A DNA stretch of 64,000 bases from Staphylococcus condimenti (GCF_001618885.1 NZ_CP015114.1:1984001-2048000), one strand, 5' to 3'; positions 1-8,880 are shown, counted from the first letter of the stretch. Numbers and translations are program-made. The notes: generated by a model from the sequence alone, not told the origin.

Positions 1-975
1 TAAATATTGCTGCTCACCACTGAATTCATCTACTGAAATACCTTCAAATACAATATAGTCTGTATAATTCGGCATCACAGGACCAGGTTTGAAAGTAGGG
101 TTTTGTTTGATTTGATATTTTTCCATGCCGTTTTTTATCACGTTGACACGTAAATCAATCCATCCAGGCATTTCAATGCCTCCACAAAATGTAATTTCGC
201 CATCACCTTGTGAAAAATGTAAATCTCCGACAGACAACTTAGCGCCTTCCACAAAAACAGGGAAATAAATACGTGAACCTTTTGAAAGATTTTTAATATC
301 GCAATTACCGCCGTTTTCTCTAGGAGGAACTGTTCTTGCACCTTCCTTAGCCACGCGATCGAAATCTTTACCTTTTAATGAACCGAGTACTACTGCATCT
401 TCTTCAGGCAAGTTAGCTAAAACCGGTTCACGATTCGGATCAGTAGCAACTAGTGCTTTTTCGCGGCGATTCCATTCATCAAGCATTTCTTGCGAAGGCG
501 CGACACCGATTAATCCAGGGTGGATCAATCCGACAAATTCAACACCAGGTACATGACGGCTCGTCGCATAGATGCCATTGAAATCCCAAATTGATTTTTG
601 AGCATTTGGATAATGATCGACTAAGAAACTTCCGCCGTTTGTTTTATCAAAAATACCATTGAATCCCCATTCGTGTTCAGGGAAAGCGCCGATATCTAAG
701 ATATCTACCACTAATAAGTCTCCAGGTTCAACGCCGTTAACATGAACCGGACCGCTTAAAACATGTACACGATTTAAATTTACATATTTGATGTCGCTTG
801 GATCATCATTGTTTCCAACTTGTCCGTCAGTCCAATCCAAGCATTCCATACGAAAAGATTCACCCGGATCTACCGAAAATACGGCTGGAATATCCGGATG
901 CCATCGATTGTGTCCAGGATGTGCTTGTTGATCCATTTTTTTATTCAAATCTACACTAAATAATTTCTTAGGCAT
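1..975 (-). CDS. fmdA: Formamidase / acetamidase (FmdA/AmdA family), 3' end beyond the window
   Basis: Partial gene: the reading frame starts at an ATG at 973-975 and stays open to base 1, giving about 325 residues of a family that is usually near 400. The enzyme hydrolyses formamide or short amides to the acid and ammonia in the cytoplasm. The translation begins MPKKLFSVDLNKKMDQQAHP and carries the family-typical stretches HNRWHPDIPAV, SGPVHVNGVEPGDLLVVDIL and FCGGIEMPGWIDLRVNV. A GGGGGT Shine-Dalgarno lies just before the start. It is divergent from the DoxX gene. A formate dehydrogenase about 6 kb away could consume formate made here, but that link is inference. Formamide versus acetamide preference cannot be told from sequence. 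Confidence 0.88.
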   Translation of the reverse strand, partial: MPKKLFSVDLNKKMDQQAHPGHNRWHPDIPAVFSVDPGESFRMECLDWTDGQVGNNDDPSDIKYVNLNRVHVLSGPVHVNGVEPGDLLVVDILDIGAFPEHEWGFNGIFDKTNGGSFLVDHYPNAQKSIWDFNGIYATSRHVPGVEFVGLIHPGLIGVAPSQEMLDEWNRREKALVATDPNREPVLANLPEEDAVVLGSLKGKDFDRVAKEGARTVPPRENGGNCDIKNLSKGSRIYFPVFVEGAKLSVGDLHFSQGDGEITFCGGIEMPGWIDLRVNVIKNGMEKYQIKQNPTFKPGPVMPNYTDYIVFEGISVDEFSGEQQYL

Positions 976-1162
976 TTGCCTACCCCCTTGTCGAAATATC
1001 TGTATGACTGAAAAATTTCTGCCGTACTAGAAGTTTTATTCCTCGAAAAGTAACATATTAAACCAAATATTCAGAAATTTGTGTAAATATTTTAAATCTT
1101 TGTAAATGATATGCAAATAACAAATAAAGTATAGTGGTAATAATAGGAGAAAGGAGAGATGA

Positions 1163-1519
1163 ATGATGAAAACATTTCTAAGATTTTTAATAGGTGGACT
1201 ATTCGGCGCAGCTGGTGTACTTCATTTTCTAAGACCAGAAGGCTTTACACGAATCGTACCGAAATATTTACCTCTGCGTAAAACAGCAGTTTATGTCACA
1301 GGTATATTCGAAATTATTTTCGGCATACTCTTATTCTGGAAACGTCCATGCAAGTGGACTAAGTGTGCTATCAATGCATTCTTATTAGCTGTTTTTCCAG
1401 CCAATATCTACATGGCACGTAAAAAATTACCATTAGGTGATCAAGAAGTTCCGAAGTGGGGGCTTTACGCAAGATTACCACTTCAATTTGTTTTAATGTC
1501 GTTAGTTAAAAAATTATAA
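1163..1519 (+). CDS. DoxX-family small membrane protein
   Basis: This encodes a 118-residue protein with about four predicted membrane segments, near residues 5-20, 40-60, 70-85 and 100-115. The opening resembles DoxX/YfiD-like proteins, with FLIGGLFGAAGVLHFLRPEGF followed by a conserved-looking IVPKYLP. Two ATGs stand in tandem (1163 and 1166) behind AAGGAG at 1151-1156. Either spacing is acceptable, so the first is used. The gene is monocistronic, with a strong terminator directly downstream. DoxX proteins have been linked to redox and thiol stress in other bacteria, but no specific role can be read from this sequence. The family call is fairly safe and the function is unknown. Confidence 0.8.
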   Translation: MMKTFLRFLIGGLFGAAGVLHFLRPEGFTRIVPKYLPLRKTAVYVTGIFEIIFGILLFWKRPCKWTKCAINAFLLAVFPANIYMARKKLPLGDQEVPKWGLYARLPLQFVLMSLVKKL

Positions 1520-1528
1520 ATGATATTG

Positions 1529-1566
1529 AAAGCCTGATTCTCTAATATACAGAATCAGGCTTTTAT
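1529..1566 (+). terminator. Rho-independent terminator after the DoxX gene
   Basis: Perfect 12-bp stem AAGCCTGATTCT / AGAATCAGGCTT with a 9-nt loop, followed by TTTATTT. It closes the single-gene transcript. Confidence 0.9.
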
Positions 1567-1663
1567 TTAATAAAACGAAGCTACTATTCATAGAAAAAGT
1601 GATTGCTTATTTAGAGTAGTATGTGAAATTATATTTCGTAATATGTCATTAACTAAAATTATA

Positions 1664-1705
1664 TTGTAATAAAATTTCAATTATGCAATAATGAAAGCGA
1701 TTACA
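1664..1705 (+). promoter_or_regulatory. Promoter with CcpA (cre) site for the MurNAc operon
   Basis: TTGTAA at 1664-1669, a 17-bp spacer and AATAAT at 1687-1692 form a plausible sigma-A promoter. It is overlapped by TGAAAGCGATTACA at 1692-1705, which matches the cre consensus TGWNANCGNTNWCA at every fixed position. A cre at the -10/+1 region normally represses, which fits carbon catabolite control of amino-sugar uptake. The promoter call is moderate and the cre call is strong. Confidence 0.75.
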
Positions 1706-1775
1706 ATAATAAAAGGCAATATTTTATGGGTAGAGTGTAGCGTAGAAATTATTCTTTAAATCAGGGGTGGCATAC

Positions 1776-2840
1776 ATGCAATTAGGCTTTTCAGTTTATT
1801 TAGGAGAAGATTTTGATGAAACATATATTGAAGCAATGTTGAATAAAGGATTCCGCTATATTTTTACGTCTTTGCAAATTCCAGAAGATGATCAATCTCA
1901 ATATTTAGAACGTTTAAGACAGCTCGCAATTTTAAATCAATCACGTGCAAAAGTAATTGCTGATGTGAATGGAGAAACTTTTGAACAACTTGGATTATCA
2001 TTAGAAAATCCTTCTAGTATTAAGAACGCAGGGATAGATATTATTCGATTAGATGAAGCAATAGATATCAATCAAATTGCAGATTATGTCGAAGACGGTC
2101 ATCCAATCATGCTTAACGCGAGTACAGATGCATTTTCTATTTTACGTGAATTAAATGATCGAGGTATTTCTCAAGAAAATATTTATGTTGCACATAATTA
2201 TTATCCAAGACCAAATACAGGTTTGGATACCGCCTTTTTCCAACATATTAATGAACGATTGAAAGGGGCTTATCCAGAATTACAAATCATGGCATTTGTA
2301 CCAGGAACAAAACTCCGCGGTCCAATTCATCGAGGTTTACCAACGTTAGAAGCACATCGCTATCAGCATCCATTAGCTTCAGCGTATGAGCTGGAACTAA
2401 TGTTAACAGATGTTGTTTGTGTGGGCGACTCCGGTATTAATGATTTTATGATGAAACAATTTTTCCATTATGCAACTGAAAATACAGTATGGATGCGAAC
2501 AGACTTAGATACCGAAAGTCCTTATTTACGTAGCTATACAAATAGACCGGATGTTGCACGTGATGTGGTACGTGCACAAGAATCACGTAAAGAATTTAAA
2601 AATGAAGTAGAAGCTAGCAATGCTGTGGAACGTCCGCGGGGCGCAATTACATTAGATAACAATTTATATGGCCGTTATATGAATGAACTAGAAATCACAA
2701 GACGTGATTTACCGGCAGATGCGGCAGTAAATGTGTTAGGACATGTTGAAGATGCAGATTTAGACTGTATTAAACTCATTCAATCAGGTACACCTTTTAA
2801 ACTTTTTAATGCAAAAGGAGATGACGAGAATGGACATTAA
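1776..2840 (+). CDS. mupG: 6-phospho-N-acetylmuramidase MupG (DUF871 family)
   Basis: Cytoplasmic hydrolase, known in S. aureus, that cleaves MurNAc-6P-GlcNAc (imported by the PTS) into MurNAc-6P and GlcNAc. It is about 354 residues. The N-terminal TIM-barrel part starts MQLGFSVYLGEDFDETYIEA and contains YIFTSLQIPEDD and IIRLDEAI. The C-terminal part contains RPRGAITLDNNLYGRYMNELEI, typical of DUF871. An in-frame GTG at 1767 gives three extra residues, but AGGGGTGG at 1763-1770 is placed correctly only for ATG 1776, so that start is chosen. It is the first gene of the mur operon and its end overlaps murQ by 11 bp. Confidence 0.93.
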   Translation: MQLGFSVYLGEDFDETYIEAMLNKGFRYIFTSLQIPEDDQSQYLERLRQLAILNQSRAKVIADVNGETFEQLGLSLENPSSIKNAGIDIIRLDEAIDINQIADYVEDGHPIMLNASTDAFSILRELNDRGISQENIYVAHNYYPRPNTGLDTAFFQHINERLKGAYPELQIMAFVPGTKLRGPIHRGLPTLEAHRYQHPLASAYELELMLTDVVCVGDSGINDFMMKQFFHYATENTVWMRTDLDTESPYLRSYTNRPDVARDVVRAQESRKEFKNEVEASNAVERPRGAITLDNNLYGRYMNELEITRRDLPADAAVNVLGHVEDADLDCIKLIQSGTPFKLFNAKGDDENGH

Positions 2841-3714
2841 AAAACTGATGACAGAGCACCGTAATGAAAGGACGATGAACCTAGATGAATTAAGTACAGA
2901 AGATTTTGTGACAGTGATGAATGATGAAGATAAATTAGTCCCAGAAGCAATTGCTCATGAAAAGAAAGTAATCGCAAGCGTAATTGATACAGTTATTGAA
3001 GCATTTAAAAATGGCGGCCGTCTTTTTTACATCGGCGCAGGTACAAGCGGACGTTTAGGTGTATTGGATGCTGCAGAATGTGTGCCGACTTTTGGAGTAT
3101 CTCGCGATGAAGTCATCGGGCTGATAGCAGGCGGATCAAAAGCAATGACTGAAGCAATTGAAGGTGCAGAAGATAACTTTAAAATTGCTGAAGTCGATCT
3201 TAAAGAGCATATTCTGACTGAAAAAGACGTTGTGATAGGCTTAGCAGCCAGCGGCCGTACTCCCTATGTTATCGGCGGTTTGAAATATGCAAAATCAGTG
3301 GGTGCAAAAACAGCTGCTATAGCTTGTGTTAAGGATTCAGAAATTGGTGACATTGCAGATACTGCAATTGAGATTGAAGTAGGGCCAGAAATTCTAACAG
3401 GCTCGACTCGCCTTAAATCTGGAACTGCGCAAAAGTTAGTATTAAATATGATTTCTACAGGAGCAATGGTAGGTATTGGAAAAGTTTATGAAAATCTGAT
3501 GGTTGATGTCAAACCGACAAACAACAAGTTGAGACAGCGTGCTTTAAATATCATTTCAGAAATAGTAGAAGTGCCGATAGAAAAAAGTGAACAGCTTTTT
3601 CGTGAAGCACGCGGCAATGTAAAAACGGCGATTGTTATGGGTTTACATGATATTTCATATTCAGAAGCAACAAAAAGATTGAAGAAGGCAGATGGTTTTA
3701 TTCGAAACACCTAA
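2830..3714 (+). CDS. murQ: N-acetylmuramic acid 6-phosphate etherase MurQ
   Basis: Splits the lactyl ether of MurNAc-6P to give GlcNAc-6P and D-lactate, feeding cell-wall sugar into glycolysis. It has 294 residues, close to the usual 298. The SIS domain carries the signature GAGTSGRLGVLDAAECVPTF near residues 68-87, including the conserved Glu. A second conserved part reads GLAASGRTPYVIGGL, followed by GSTRLKSGTAQKLVLNM. In-frame ATGs also occur at 2809 and 2821, but the Shine-Dalgarno AAAGGAG ends at 2820 and only ATG 2830 has normal spacing. Overlap with mupG suggests translational coupling. The D-lactate product is notable because a D-lactate dehydrogenase gene lies at 20,873. Confidence 0.96.
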   Translation: MDIKKLMTEHRNERTMNLDELSTEDFVTVMNDEDKLVPEAIAHEKKVIASVIDTVIEAFKNGGRLFYIGAGTSGRLGVLDAAECVPTFGVSRDEVIGLIAGGSKAMTEAIEGAEDNFKIAEVDLKEHILTEKDVVIGLAASGRTPYVIGGLKYAKSVGAKTAAIACVKDSEIGDIADTAIEIEVGPEILTGSTRLKSGTAQKLVLNMISTGAMVGIGKVYENLMVDVKPTNNKLRQRALNIISEIVEVPIEKSEQLFREARGNVKTAIVMGLHDISYSEATKRLKKADGFIRNT

Positions 3715-3726
3715 GGAGCGTGAGAC

Positions 3727-5202
3727 ATGATGTCAAAAGAAGAAAGAATTGCCCAGGAAATATTAAAAAACGTGGGCGGAAAAGAAAATTTAGAACGTGT
3801 TATTCATTGCATGACCAGAGTACGAATGGATATTATTAATTATTCTAAAGTTAATATCGAAGGACTTAAAGAAATTGATGGTGTTATGGGTGTTGTAGAA
3901 GATGAGTCGTTACAAGTGATTGTTGGGCCCGGCACAGTTAATAAAGTTGCGAATGCGATGAGTGAAATGATTGGCGTACCATTAGGAGAACGTATTTCAC
4001 ATCATCATGATTCAAGTAATACAAGTTCACCTAAATCAGATAAAGAACGTGTTGAAGAAGAAGCACAACTCTTTAAAAGTCAAATGAATCAAAAAAAGAA
4101 ACCGTCGAAATGGCGTAAAGTTTTACGTACTATTGCGAATATATTCGTACCTTTAATTCCAGCATTTGTTGGTGCAGGATTAATCGGCGGTATTAGTGCA
4201 GTTCTTTCGAATTTGTTAGTTGCAGGTAGAATCGATGGCGCATTTTGGCAAGAAATGGTCATGGTTTTCGATATTATTAAAAATGGTATTTTTGCATATC
4301 TGGCAATTTATGTAGGGATTAATTCAGCTAAAGAGTTCGGTGCAACACCTGGTCTTGGTGGTGTCATTGGCGGTACTACATTACTGACAGGTATGACACC
4401 TGATAAACCGCTGCATAATATTTTTAATGGCGATGCACTTGCTGCAGGTCAAGGTGGTGTGATCGGTGTCATTTTTGCAGTATGGATTTTAGCTATGATA
4501 GAAAAACGATTGCACAAAGTTATTCCGAATTCTATTGATATTATCGTAACTCCAACGATTACTTTATTAATTATGGGACTTGCTACTATCTTCTTAATTA
4601 TGCCGATTGCAGGCGTTGTCTCAGAAGGTATTTTAGCAGCTATCAAGTGGGTACTCGATATCGGCGGTCCATTCAGCGGATTTGTGTTAGGTGCGACATT
4701 CTTACCACTCGTCATGTTTGGTTTGCATCAAGTGTTAACACCAATTCATATTGAAATGATCAACCAAAATCATGCTACGTTTTTACTGCCCGTGTTAGCT
4801 ATGGCGGGTGCTGGACAAGTTGGTGCAGCATTTGCATTATGGGTGAAATGTCGTAAGAACAAAAAGATTATTCGTCTCTTAAAAGGTGCTTTACCAGCAG
4901 GTATTTTAGGTATTGGTGAACCATTGATTTATGGGGTGACATTACCATTAGGTCGTCCATTTATTACTGCCTGTATCGGCGGTGGTATCGGAGGTGCTGT
5001 GATTGGCGGTATTGGTCATATTGGTGCTGTAGCGATAGGACCTAGCGGTGTTTCGTTGATTCCGTTGATTTACGATAATATGTATCTCGGTTATATTGCA
5101 GGATTACTTGCAGCTTATGCGGGTGGATTTGTCGCTACATATTTCTTTGGTACAACAAAAGATATGACAGCGCCGCAAGAAGTTGATGAAGCGGATGTGT
5201 AA
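3727..5202 (+). CDS. murP: MurNAc-type PTS transporter, EIIBC (MurP)
   Basis: Membrane permease of the glucose PTS superfamily. It imports and phosphorylates MurNAc, or in Gram-positives MurNAc-GlcNAc. It has 491 residues. The EIIB domain (about 5-85) has the phosphorylated Cys28 in [12 protein letters not shown] charged linker rich in K/E runs from about 90 to 130, then the EIIC domain with about ten membrane segments. The conserved [18 protein letters not shown] loop is present near residue 395. No EIIA domain is fused, so a shared EIIA-Glc must donate phosphate. AAGGAG at 3713-3718 supports ATG 3727. Substrate is assigned from the operon context; the nearest alternatives by family are sucrose or trehalose. 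Confidence 0.92.
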   Translation: MMSKEERIAQEILKNVGGKENLERVIHCMTRVRMDIINYSKVNIEGLKEIDGVMGVVEDESLQVIVGPGTVNKVANAMSEMIGVPLGERISHHHDSSNTSSPKSDKERVEEEAQLFKSQMNQKKKPSKWRKVLRTIANIFVPLIPAFVGAGLIGGISAVLSNLLVAGRIDGAFWQEMVMVFDIIKNGIFAYLAIYVGINSAKEFGATPGLGGVIGGTTLLTGMTPDKPLHNIFNGDALAAGQGGVIGVIFAVWILAMIEKRLHKVIPNSIDIIVTPTITLLIMGLATIFLIMPIAGVVSEGILAAIKWVLDIGGPFSGFVLGATFLPLVMFGLHQVLTPIHIEMINQNHATFLLPVLAMAGAGQVGAAFALWVKCRKNKKIIRLLKGALPAGILGIGEPLIYGVTLPLGRPFITACIGGGIGGAVIGGIGHIGAVAIGPSGVSLIPLIYDNMYLGYIAGLLAAYAGGFVATYFFGTTKDMTAPQEVDEADV

Positions 5203-5205
5203 ATA

Positions 5206-6072
5206 ATGGAAACAGATCATCTTATCATTCATATTCGAGAGCAAATGAAACATCTTACTAAGAATGAACAGCACATTGCACAATTCATATTAGAGCATCC
5301 AGAAAAAGTGCTGGAAATGAGTGCACAAATACTAGGAGATGTCACTAAAACAAGTTCAGCTACAGTAATCCGTTGTGCACATAAACTCGGATTCAAAGGA
5401 TTTGTCGATTTAAAACTATCATTATCTCGGAATTTACCGCAACATGAAACAAACAATTATAAAGAAATTACTCAAGATGAACCGCCGAGAGAAATCAAAC
5501 GGAAGTTGCTATCAAGGGCGGCTTATACGTTAGAAACAACTGAATCATTATTAGAAGATCAGGCATTAGAAGCATTGGTTGATAAATTATATGATGTACA
5601 AAAAATTGTGGTTTTTGGTGTCGGTGCAAGTCATATTGTTGCTGAAGATATCTATCAAAAATTTACTCGTGCAGGAGTAGAAGTAATTCAAAGTGCTGAT
5701 GCGCATGTATTAGCGACTGTATTGGCTGGCGACCATAAAAAAGGTAATGTCTTATTTATAGGTATTTCTAATTCAGGTCATAACAAAGAGACATTGCGTT
5801 TGGCACAAATTGCACGTTATTATGGTGCAACGGTAGCAGCAATTACAAGTAAAAACGATTCGAAACTAGCAAGAGAAGCGAATATCGTGTTATTGCATGA
5901 TGCCAGTTCTGAACAAAGTTTGCGACTAGCGGCTACAAGTTCCCTTATTGCTCAATTGATGACGGTTGATATTCTTTTTTATACTTACTTATCTAAAGAT
6001 TATCAAACGCACGTTGCCCATTTAAGTGAAACTAAAAAAGCAGTAGAAATGTATATTGATTCATCACAATAA
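5206..6072 (+). CDS. murR: RpiR-family transcriptional regulator MurR
   Basis: A 288-residue regulator with an N-terminal HTH (about 1-77; LTKNEQHIAQFILEHPEKVLEMS, then SSATVIRCAHKLGFKGFVDLKL) and a C-terminal SIS sugar-phosphate domain (about 125-260; VFGVGASHIVAEDIYQKF and FIGISNSGHNKETLRLA). Family members sense a phosphosugar, here probably MurNAc-6P. The gene starts 3 bp after murP and has no good Shine-Dalgarno of its own, only a weak purine run within the murP end, so it may be translated by coupling. I did not find a clear palindromic operator besides the cre site. The regulator-type call is firm and the ligand is inferred from the operon. Confidence 0.92.
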   Translation: METDHLIIHIREQMKHLTKNEQHIAQFILEHPEKVLEMSAQILGDVTKTSSATVIRCAHKLGFKGFVDLKLSLSRNLPQHETNNYKEITQDEPPREIKRKLLSRAAYTLETTESLLEDQALEALVDKLYDVQKIVVFGVGASHIVAEDIYQKFTRAGVEVIQSADAHVLATVLAGDHKKGNVLFIGISNSGHNKETLRLAQIARYYGATVAAITSKNDSKLAREANIVLLHDASSEQSLRLAATSSLIAQLMTVDILFYTYLSKDYQTHVAHLSETKKAVEMYIDSSQ

Positions 6073-6132
6073 TTTGCATCGTACAGATTTATTGAGGATA
6101 ATAAAGAAAATCGACAGAAAGGGGAAAACGGC

Positions 6133-6987
6133 GTGCAATCACTAGAAACAAACGGCGCAATCATTCGTTACGAACAAATGGGACAAGGCCCTTTGCTGAT
6201 TATGATACCTGGTGCCAGCGGTGTAAACGACAGTTATATGGATACAGCTGAAAAATTGAAATCGCATTTCACTGTTGTTTTGCCTGACAGAAGAGGATAT
6301 GGATACAGCGAACTGACACAACCTATGCCAGCATCAATTAACCAAACTCACGACACTTTCAAACTTGAAAAAGATACAGAAGATATACAAGCATTGGCTG
6401 AAAATTTAAGTGATAATCCAGTATATATCATGGGGACAGATACTGGGGCGGTTGTTGCTATGCGCTTGTTGGAAAAATTTCCAGAATTAATTGTAGGCGC
6501 AGCTGTACATGAACCTCTGAACGCAACTGTTTTCCCCAATAGAACCGAACTAGAAAAAGAAGCTCAAAAAATCTCTCAAGCAGCAGAAATTGAAGGAATA
6601 CCTGCAGCAATGCGTATCTTTGAACATACTATGAAACCGTCACAACTAGATATGAAAGTCTTAGTAGAAGATACAATCGCACCGTGTGCAGTTTGCGCAC
6701 CAGACACAATGGATTCTAATAGTGCTGAATCTACAAAAATCTGGATGCAATACGAATTGCGACAATATATGGATTATAAAGTAGATTTAGAACAATTACG
6801 TAAGACAAATCATAAGATTGCTTGGTTAAAAGGTAGCGCTTCTAAAGGATCATTAGCTTATCAAGCTGCAGATTTATTTGCGCGAGATATAGGTGGAAAA
6901 GCTGCAGAAGTAGCTGGTGGACATTTTGGTTATGTACAAGAACCAGAAGCATTCGCGAAAGATTTAAGCAGCATTTTAAATAAATAA
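6133..6987 (+). CDS. Alpha/beta hydrolase with an aspartate nucleophile elbow
   Basis: A 284-residue alpha/beta hydrolase. The oxyanion region is IMIPGASGVNDSY and the RRGYGYS turn follows. The nucleophile elbow reads M-G-T-D-T-G-A, so residue 103 is Asp rather than the common Ser. A conserved His264 lies in AGGHFGY near the C-terminus. Asp at this site is typical of haloalkane dehalogenases and epoxide hydrolases. The start is GTG 6133 behind AGAAAGGGG. It follows murR by 60 bp with no terminator between, and a strong terminator follows it, so it probably belongs to the mur transcript. The substrate is unknown, and esterase annotations by homology would be doubtful given the Asp. Confidence 0.78.
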   Translation: MQSLETNGAIIRYEQMGQGPLLIMIPGASGVNDSYMDTAEKLKSHFTVVLPDRRGYGYSELTQPMPASINQTHDTFKLEKDTEDIQALAENLSDNPVYIMGTDTGAVVAMRLLEKFPELIVGAAVHEPLNATVFPNRTELEKEAQKISQAAEIEGIPAAMRIFEHTMKPSQLDMKVLVEDTIAPCAVCAPDTMDSNSAESTKIWMQYELRQYMDYKVDLEQLRKTNHKIAWLKGSASKGSLAYQAADLFARDIGGKAAEVAGGHFGYVQEPEAFAKDLSSILNK

Positions 6988-6998
6988 TAGTAAATAAT

Positions 6999-7028
6999 GA
7001 AGACTTTCGTTAAATCGGAAGTCTTTTT
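6999..7028 (+). terminator. Terminator of the mur operon / hydrolase transcript
   Basis: A 10-bp stem AAGACTTTCG / CGGAAGTCTT (one wobble pair) with loop TTAAAT, then TTTTTTA. Confidence 0.88.
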
Positions 7029-7056
7029 TATTGTTATTGCAACTTACATATATAAA

Positions 7057-7094
7057 AAGGTCGCTTCCTAGTTTTATGAATAGAAAGCGACCTT
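7057..7094 (-). terminator. Terminator of fdh (minus strand)
   Basis: Fourteen-base arms AAGGTCGCTTCCTA / TAGAAAGCGACCTT with one mismatch. Read on the minus strand the hairpin is followed by TTTTTATAT, so it ends the formate dehydrogenase transcript. Confidence 0.85.
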
Positions 7095-7171
7095 GAGATA
7101 ATTTATTCCATTACATTAAGTTTCTGAAATCAAAGGGGGTTTTAATTTATGACAACGTTCGATATTCGAAC

Positions 7172-8203
7172 TTATTTATCTTTTTTAGTTTGGTAGCTTT
7201 GACTTGCTACTTTGTTGTTATCAACAATAACATATTCAGAACGGATAGGTGTATTTTCCATAGCGTTATTAAGCATTTCTTCTACACCTTTTTGAATACG
7301 TTTTTGAGCTTCAACAGTCATACCTGAATAGTGTACAGTCATGCCTGAATTTTTAAGTGAACGCCAAGGGTGATCTTTTGGTGCTGGTTGAGGGAACCAA
7401 ACGTCGCCGCCATATCTGATGTGTCCATCTTCAACAGCTTTAGCAATTGCATCTGTATCAACAATTGAACCGCGTGCACAGTTAACTACAGCTGTACCTT
7501 TTTGCATTTTATCGATGACGCTTGCATCAAATTTACCTTTTGTATCAGGAGTAAGCGGTGATTGAATAATGATAACATCAGATGTTTCTACTAATTCATC
7601 AAATTCAACATATTCAACGCCTAATTCTTTTTCAACGTCTTCTTTTCTGAATGGATCGTTATAACGGATATTAACATTAAAAGGTTTTAAGCGTTGTGCA
7701 GTTAATTGACCAATACGACCAAATCCGAAGATGCCGACTTTTTTCTCTTGTAATTCAAATGCGCCAGAACCTACTAATGGCAAGTCCCATTCGCCTTCTA
7801 ATGCTTGTCTATGGCCTTCTTCATAGTTTCTAAGCAGTAATAGTGTTTCTAGAACATTTTGTTCAGCAACACTTTCGTTGTTGCTGCCTGTTACTTCAGC
7901 AACAATAATGCCGTGTTCTGCAGCTGCTTCAATATCTACATGGTCAGAACCGATACCAGCTGTAATTGCATATTTAAGGTTTTTAGCTTTTTCGATTCTT
8001 TCTTTAGTGATATAAGCAGGTAAGAATGGAGAAGAAATTACAACATCCATATCCTCAACATAGTTATCAATTTCCTCATTACTAGAAACCAAGATTAACT
8101 CGTTATCAGTACCTTTTAAGAATTCTGGTAAACCTAAAGCTTCTTGTTTAGACAATAATTGAGTAGATTTTGATGCTTCTGGGAATAATGCTACAATTTT
8201 CAT
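7172..8203 (-). CDS. fdh: NAD-dependent formate dehydrogenase (D-2-hydroxyacid dehydrogenase superfamily)
   Basis: Oxidises formate to CO2 with reduction of NAD+. It has 343 residues. Features of metal-free FDHs, rather than generic hydroxyacid dehydrogenases, include SSPFLPAYITKERIEKAKNL, ITAGIGSDHVD and GSNNESVAEQ (catalytic Asn region). The Rossmann motif is GIFGFGRIGQ near residue 158. NCARGSIVDTDAI supplies the conserved Arg, and the diagnostic PQPAPKDHPWRS segment is present. AAAGGAG precedes the ATG at 8203. The gene stands alone with its own terminator and an unusual long 5' leader (separate entries). It may work with the formamidase at the left edge, which is inference. Confidence 0.93.
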   Translation of the reverse strand: MKIVALFPEASKSTQLLSKQEALGLPEFLKGTDNELILVSSNEEIDNYVEDMDVVISSPFLPAYITKERIEKAKNLKYAITAGIGSDHVDIEAAAEHGIIVAEVTGSNNESVAEQNVLETLLLLRNYEEGHRQALEGEWDLPLVGSGAFELQEKKVGIFGFGRIGQLTAQRLKPFNVNIRYNDPFRKEDVEKELGVEYVEFDELVETSDVIIIQSPLTPDTKGKFDASVIDKMQKGTAVVNCARGSIVDTDAIAKAVEDGHIRYGGDVWFPQPAPKDHPWRSLKNSGMTVHYSGMTVEAQKRIQKGVEEMLNNAMENTPIRSEYVIVDNNKVASQSYQTKKDK

Positions 8204-8279
8204 TAAAAATCATTCTCCTTTTAAATGATAGTTGGCTGCTGTCTTCTTTTCTGCTGTTGATAAAAGTACTTAATAGCGC

Positions 8280-8331
8280 AAAAAACTCCCATCACATCGA
8301 TATGCTTTTAGCATATGAGTATGACGGGAGT
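8280..8331 (-). terminator. Intrinsic terminator inside the fdh 5' leader (attenuator or sRNA end)
   Basis: On the minus strand a hairpin of about 21-bp arms (ACTCCCGTCA... / ...GTGATGGGAGT, loop around TAAA, a few mismatches) is followed by TTTTTT. It lies about 77 nt upstream of the fdh ATG and about 195 nt downstream of the candidate start site. The polarity of the T-run shows it acts towards fdh. It could be a transcription attenuator or the end of a small RNA of about 240 nt. I could not match the leader to a T-box, ZTP, THF, SAM or lysine riboswitch consensus. Confidence 0.7.
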
Positions 8332-8498
8332 AGTATTCAGCACATTCAGTACTTAAGACCAATCCGTTGAAAAGAATATATATGAAGGCAACAGTCAGTT
8401 CGCTTTTGCCTTAATTACTATAATTGCTCAATAGTTTTTTGATTAGCCAGATGCACAATTAGTACACTGTACCAATTTTTTTAAACTATCGAGAAAGT

Positions 8499-8560
8499 GT
8501 TGAGAATGTTTCTCAACTACTTGATATCTCAATACTAATACGCATCGTTTTATTTGTCAA
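8499..8560 (-). promoter_or_regulatory. Promoter and operator-like dyad of the fdh leader transcript
   Basis: Reading the minus strand, TTGACA (8555-8560), a 17-bp spacer and TAGTAT (8532-8537) make a good sigma-A promoter. Immediately downstream is a perfect dyad, GTTGAGAA-TGT-TTCTCAAC, at 8499-8517, at about +8 to +26. A smaller perfect dyad GTACA-C-TGTAC is at 8462-8472. The dyads could be repressor sites or leader hairpins. No known regulator consensus was recognised. The remainder of 8561-8880 shows no gene. Confidence 0.62.
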
Positions 8561-8880
8561 ACTTTCGTAACAAGTTATTTATTTTTTAGACAAATTTGTC
8601 ATCTTTATGAAAAATAAAATAATGATAATAATATGGTTTGAAATATTGACGCTATTGGTTTTTATAAAGTGAAATATTAGATTTTAATCTTTGAATTACG
8701 CTGAAAAATTTTATGATTATATATAAGAGATAAGTTATTTTTTGGTCGAGAAAATAGACTTTTATAAGCAACTACGTCATATAGAAAGTTATGTTTCAAT
8801 ATGGTAACCTACTTATGAAATCAAAAATCTAATTGTAAAAAATATTTATGGAAATTTAAATCAAGAGGAGGCAGTACCGC

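Noticed and set aside
7149..7196. A 15-codon plus-strand frame behind a strong AAAGGGGG, overlapping the end of fdh
   Set aside because: Too short, antisense to a clear gene and located next to its terminator; no support beyond the purine run.
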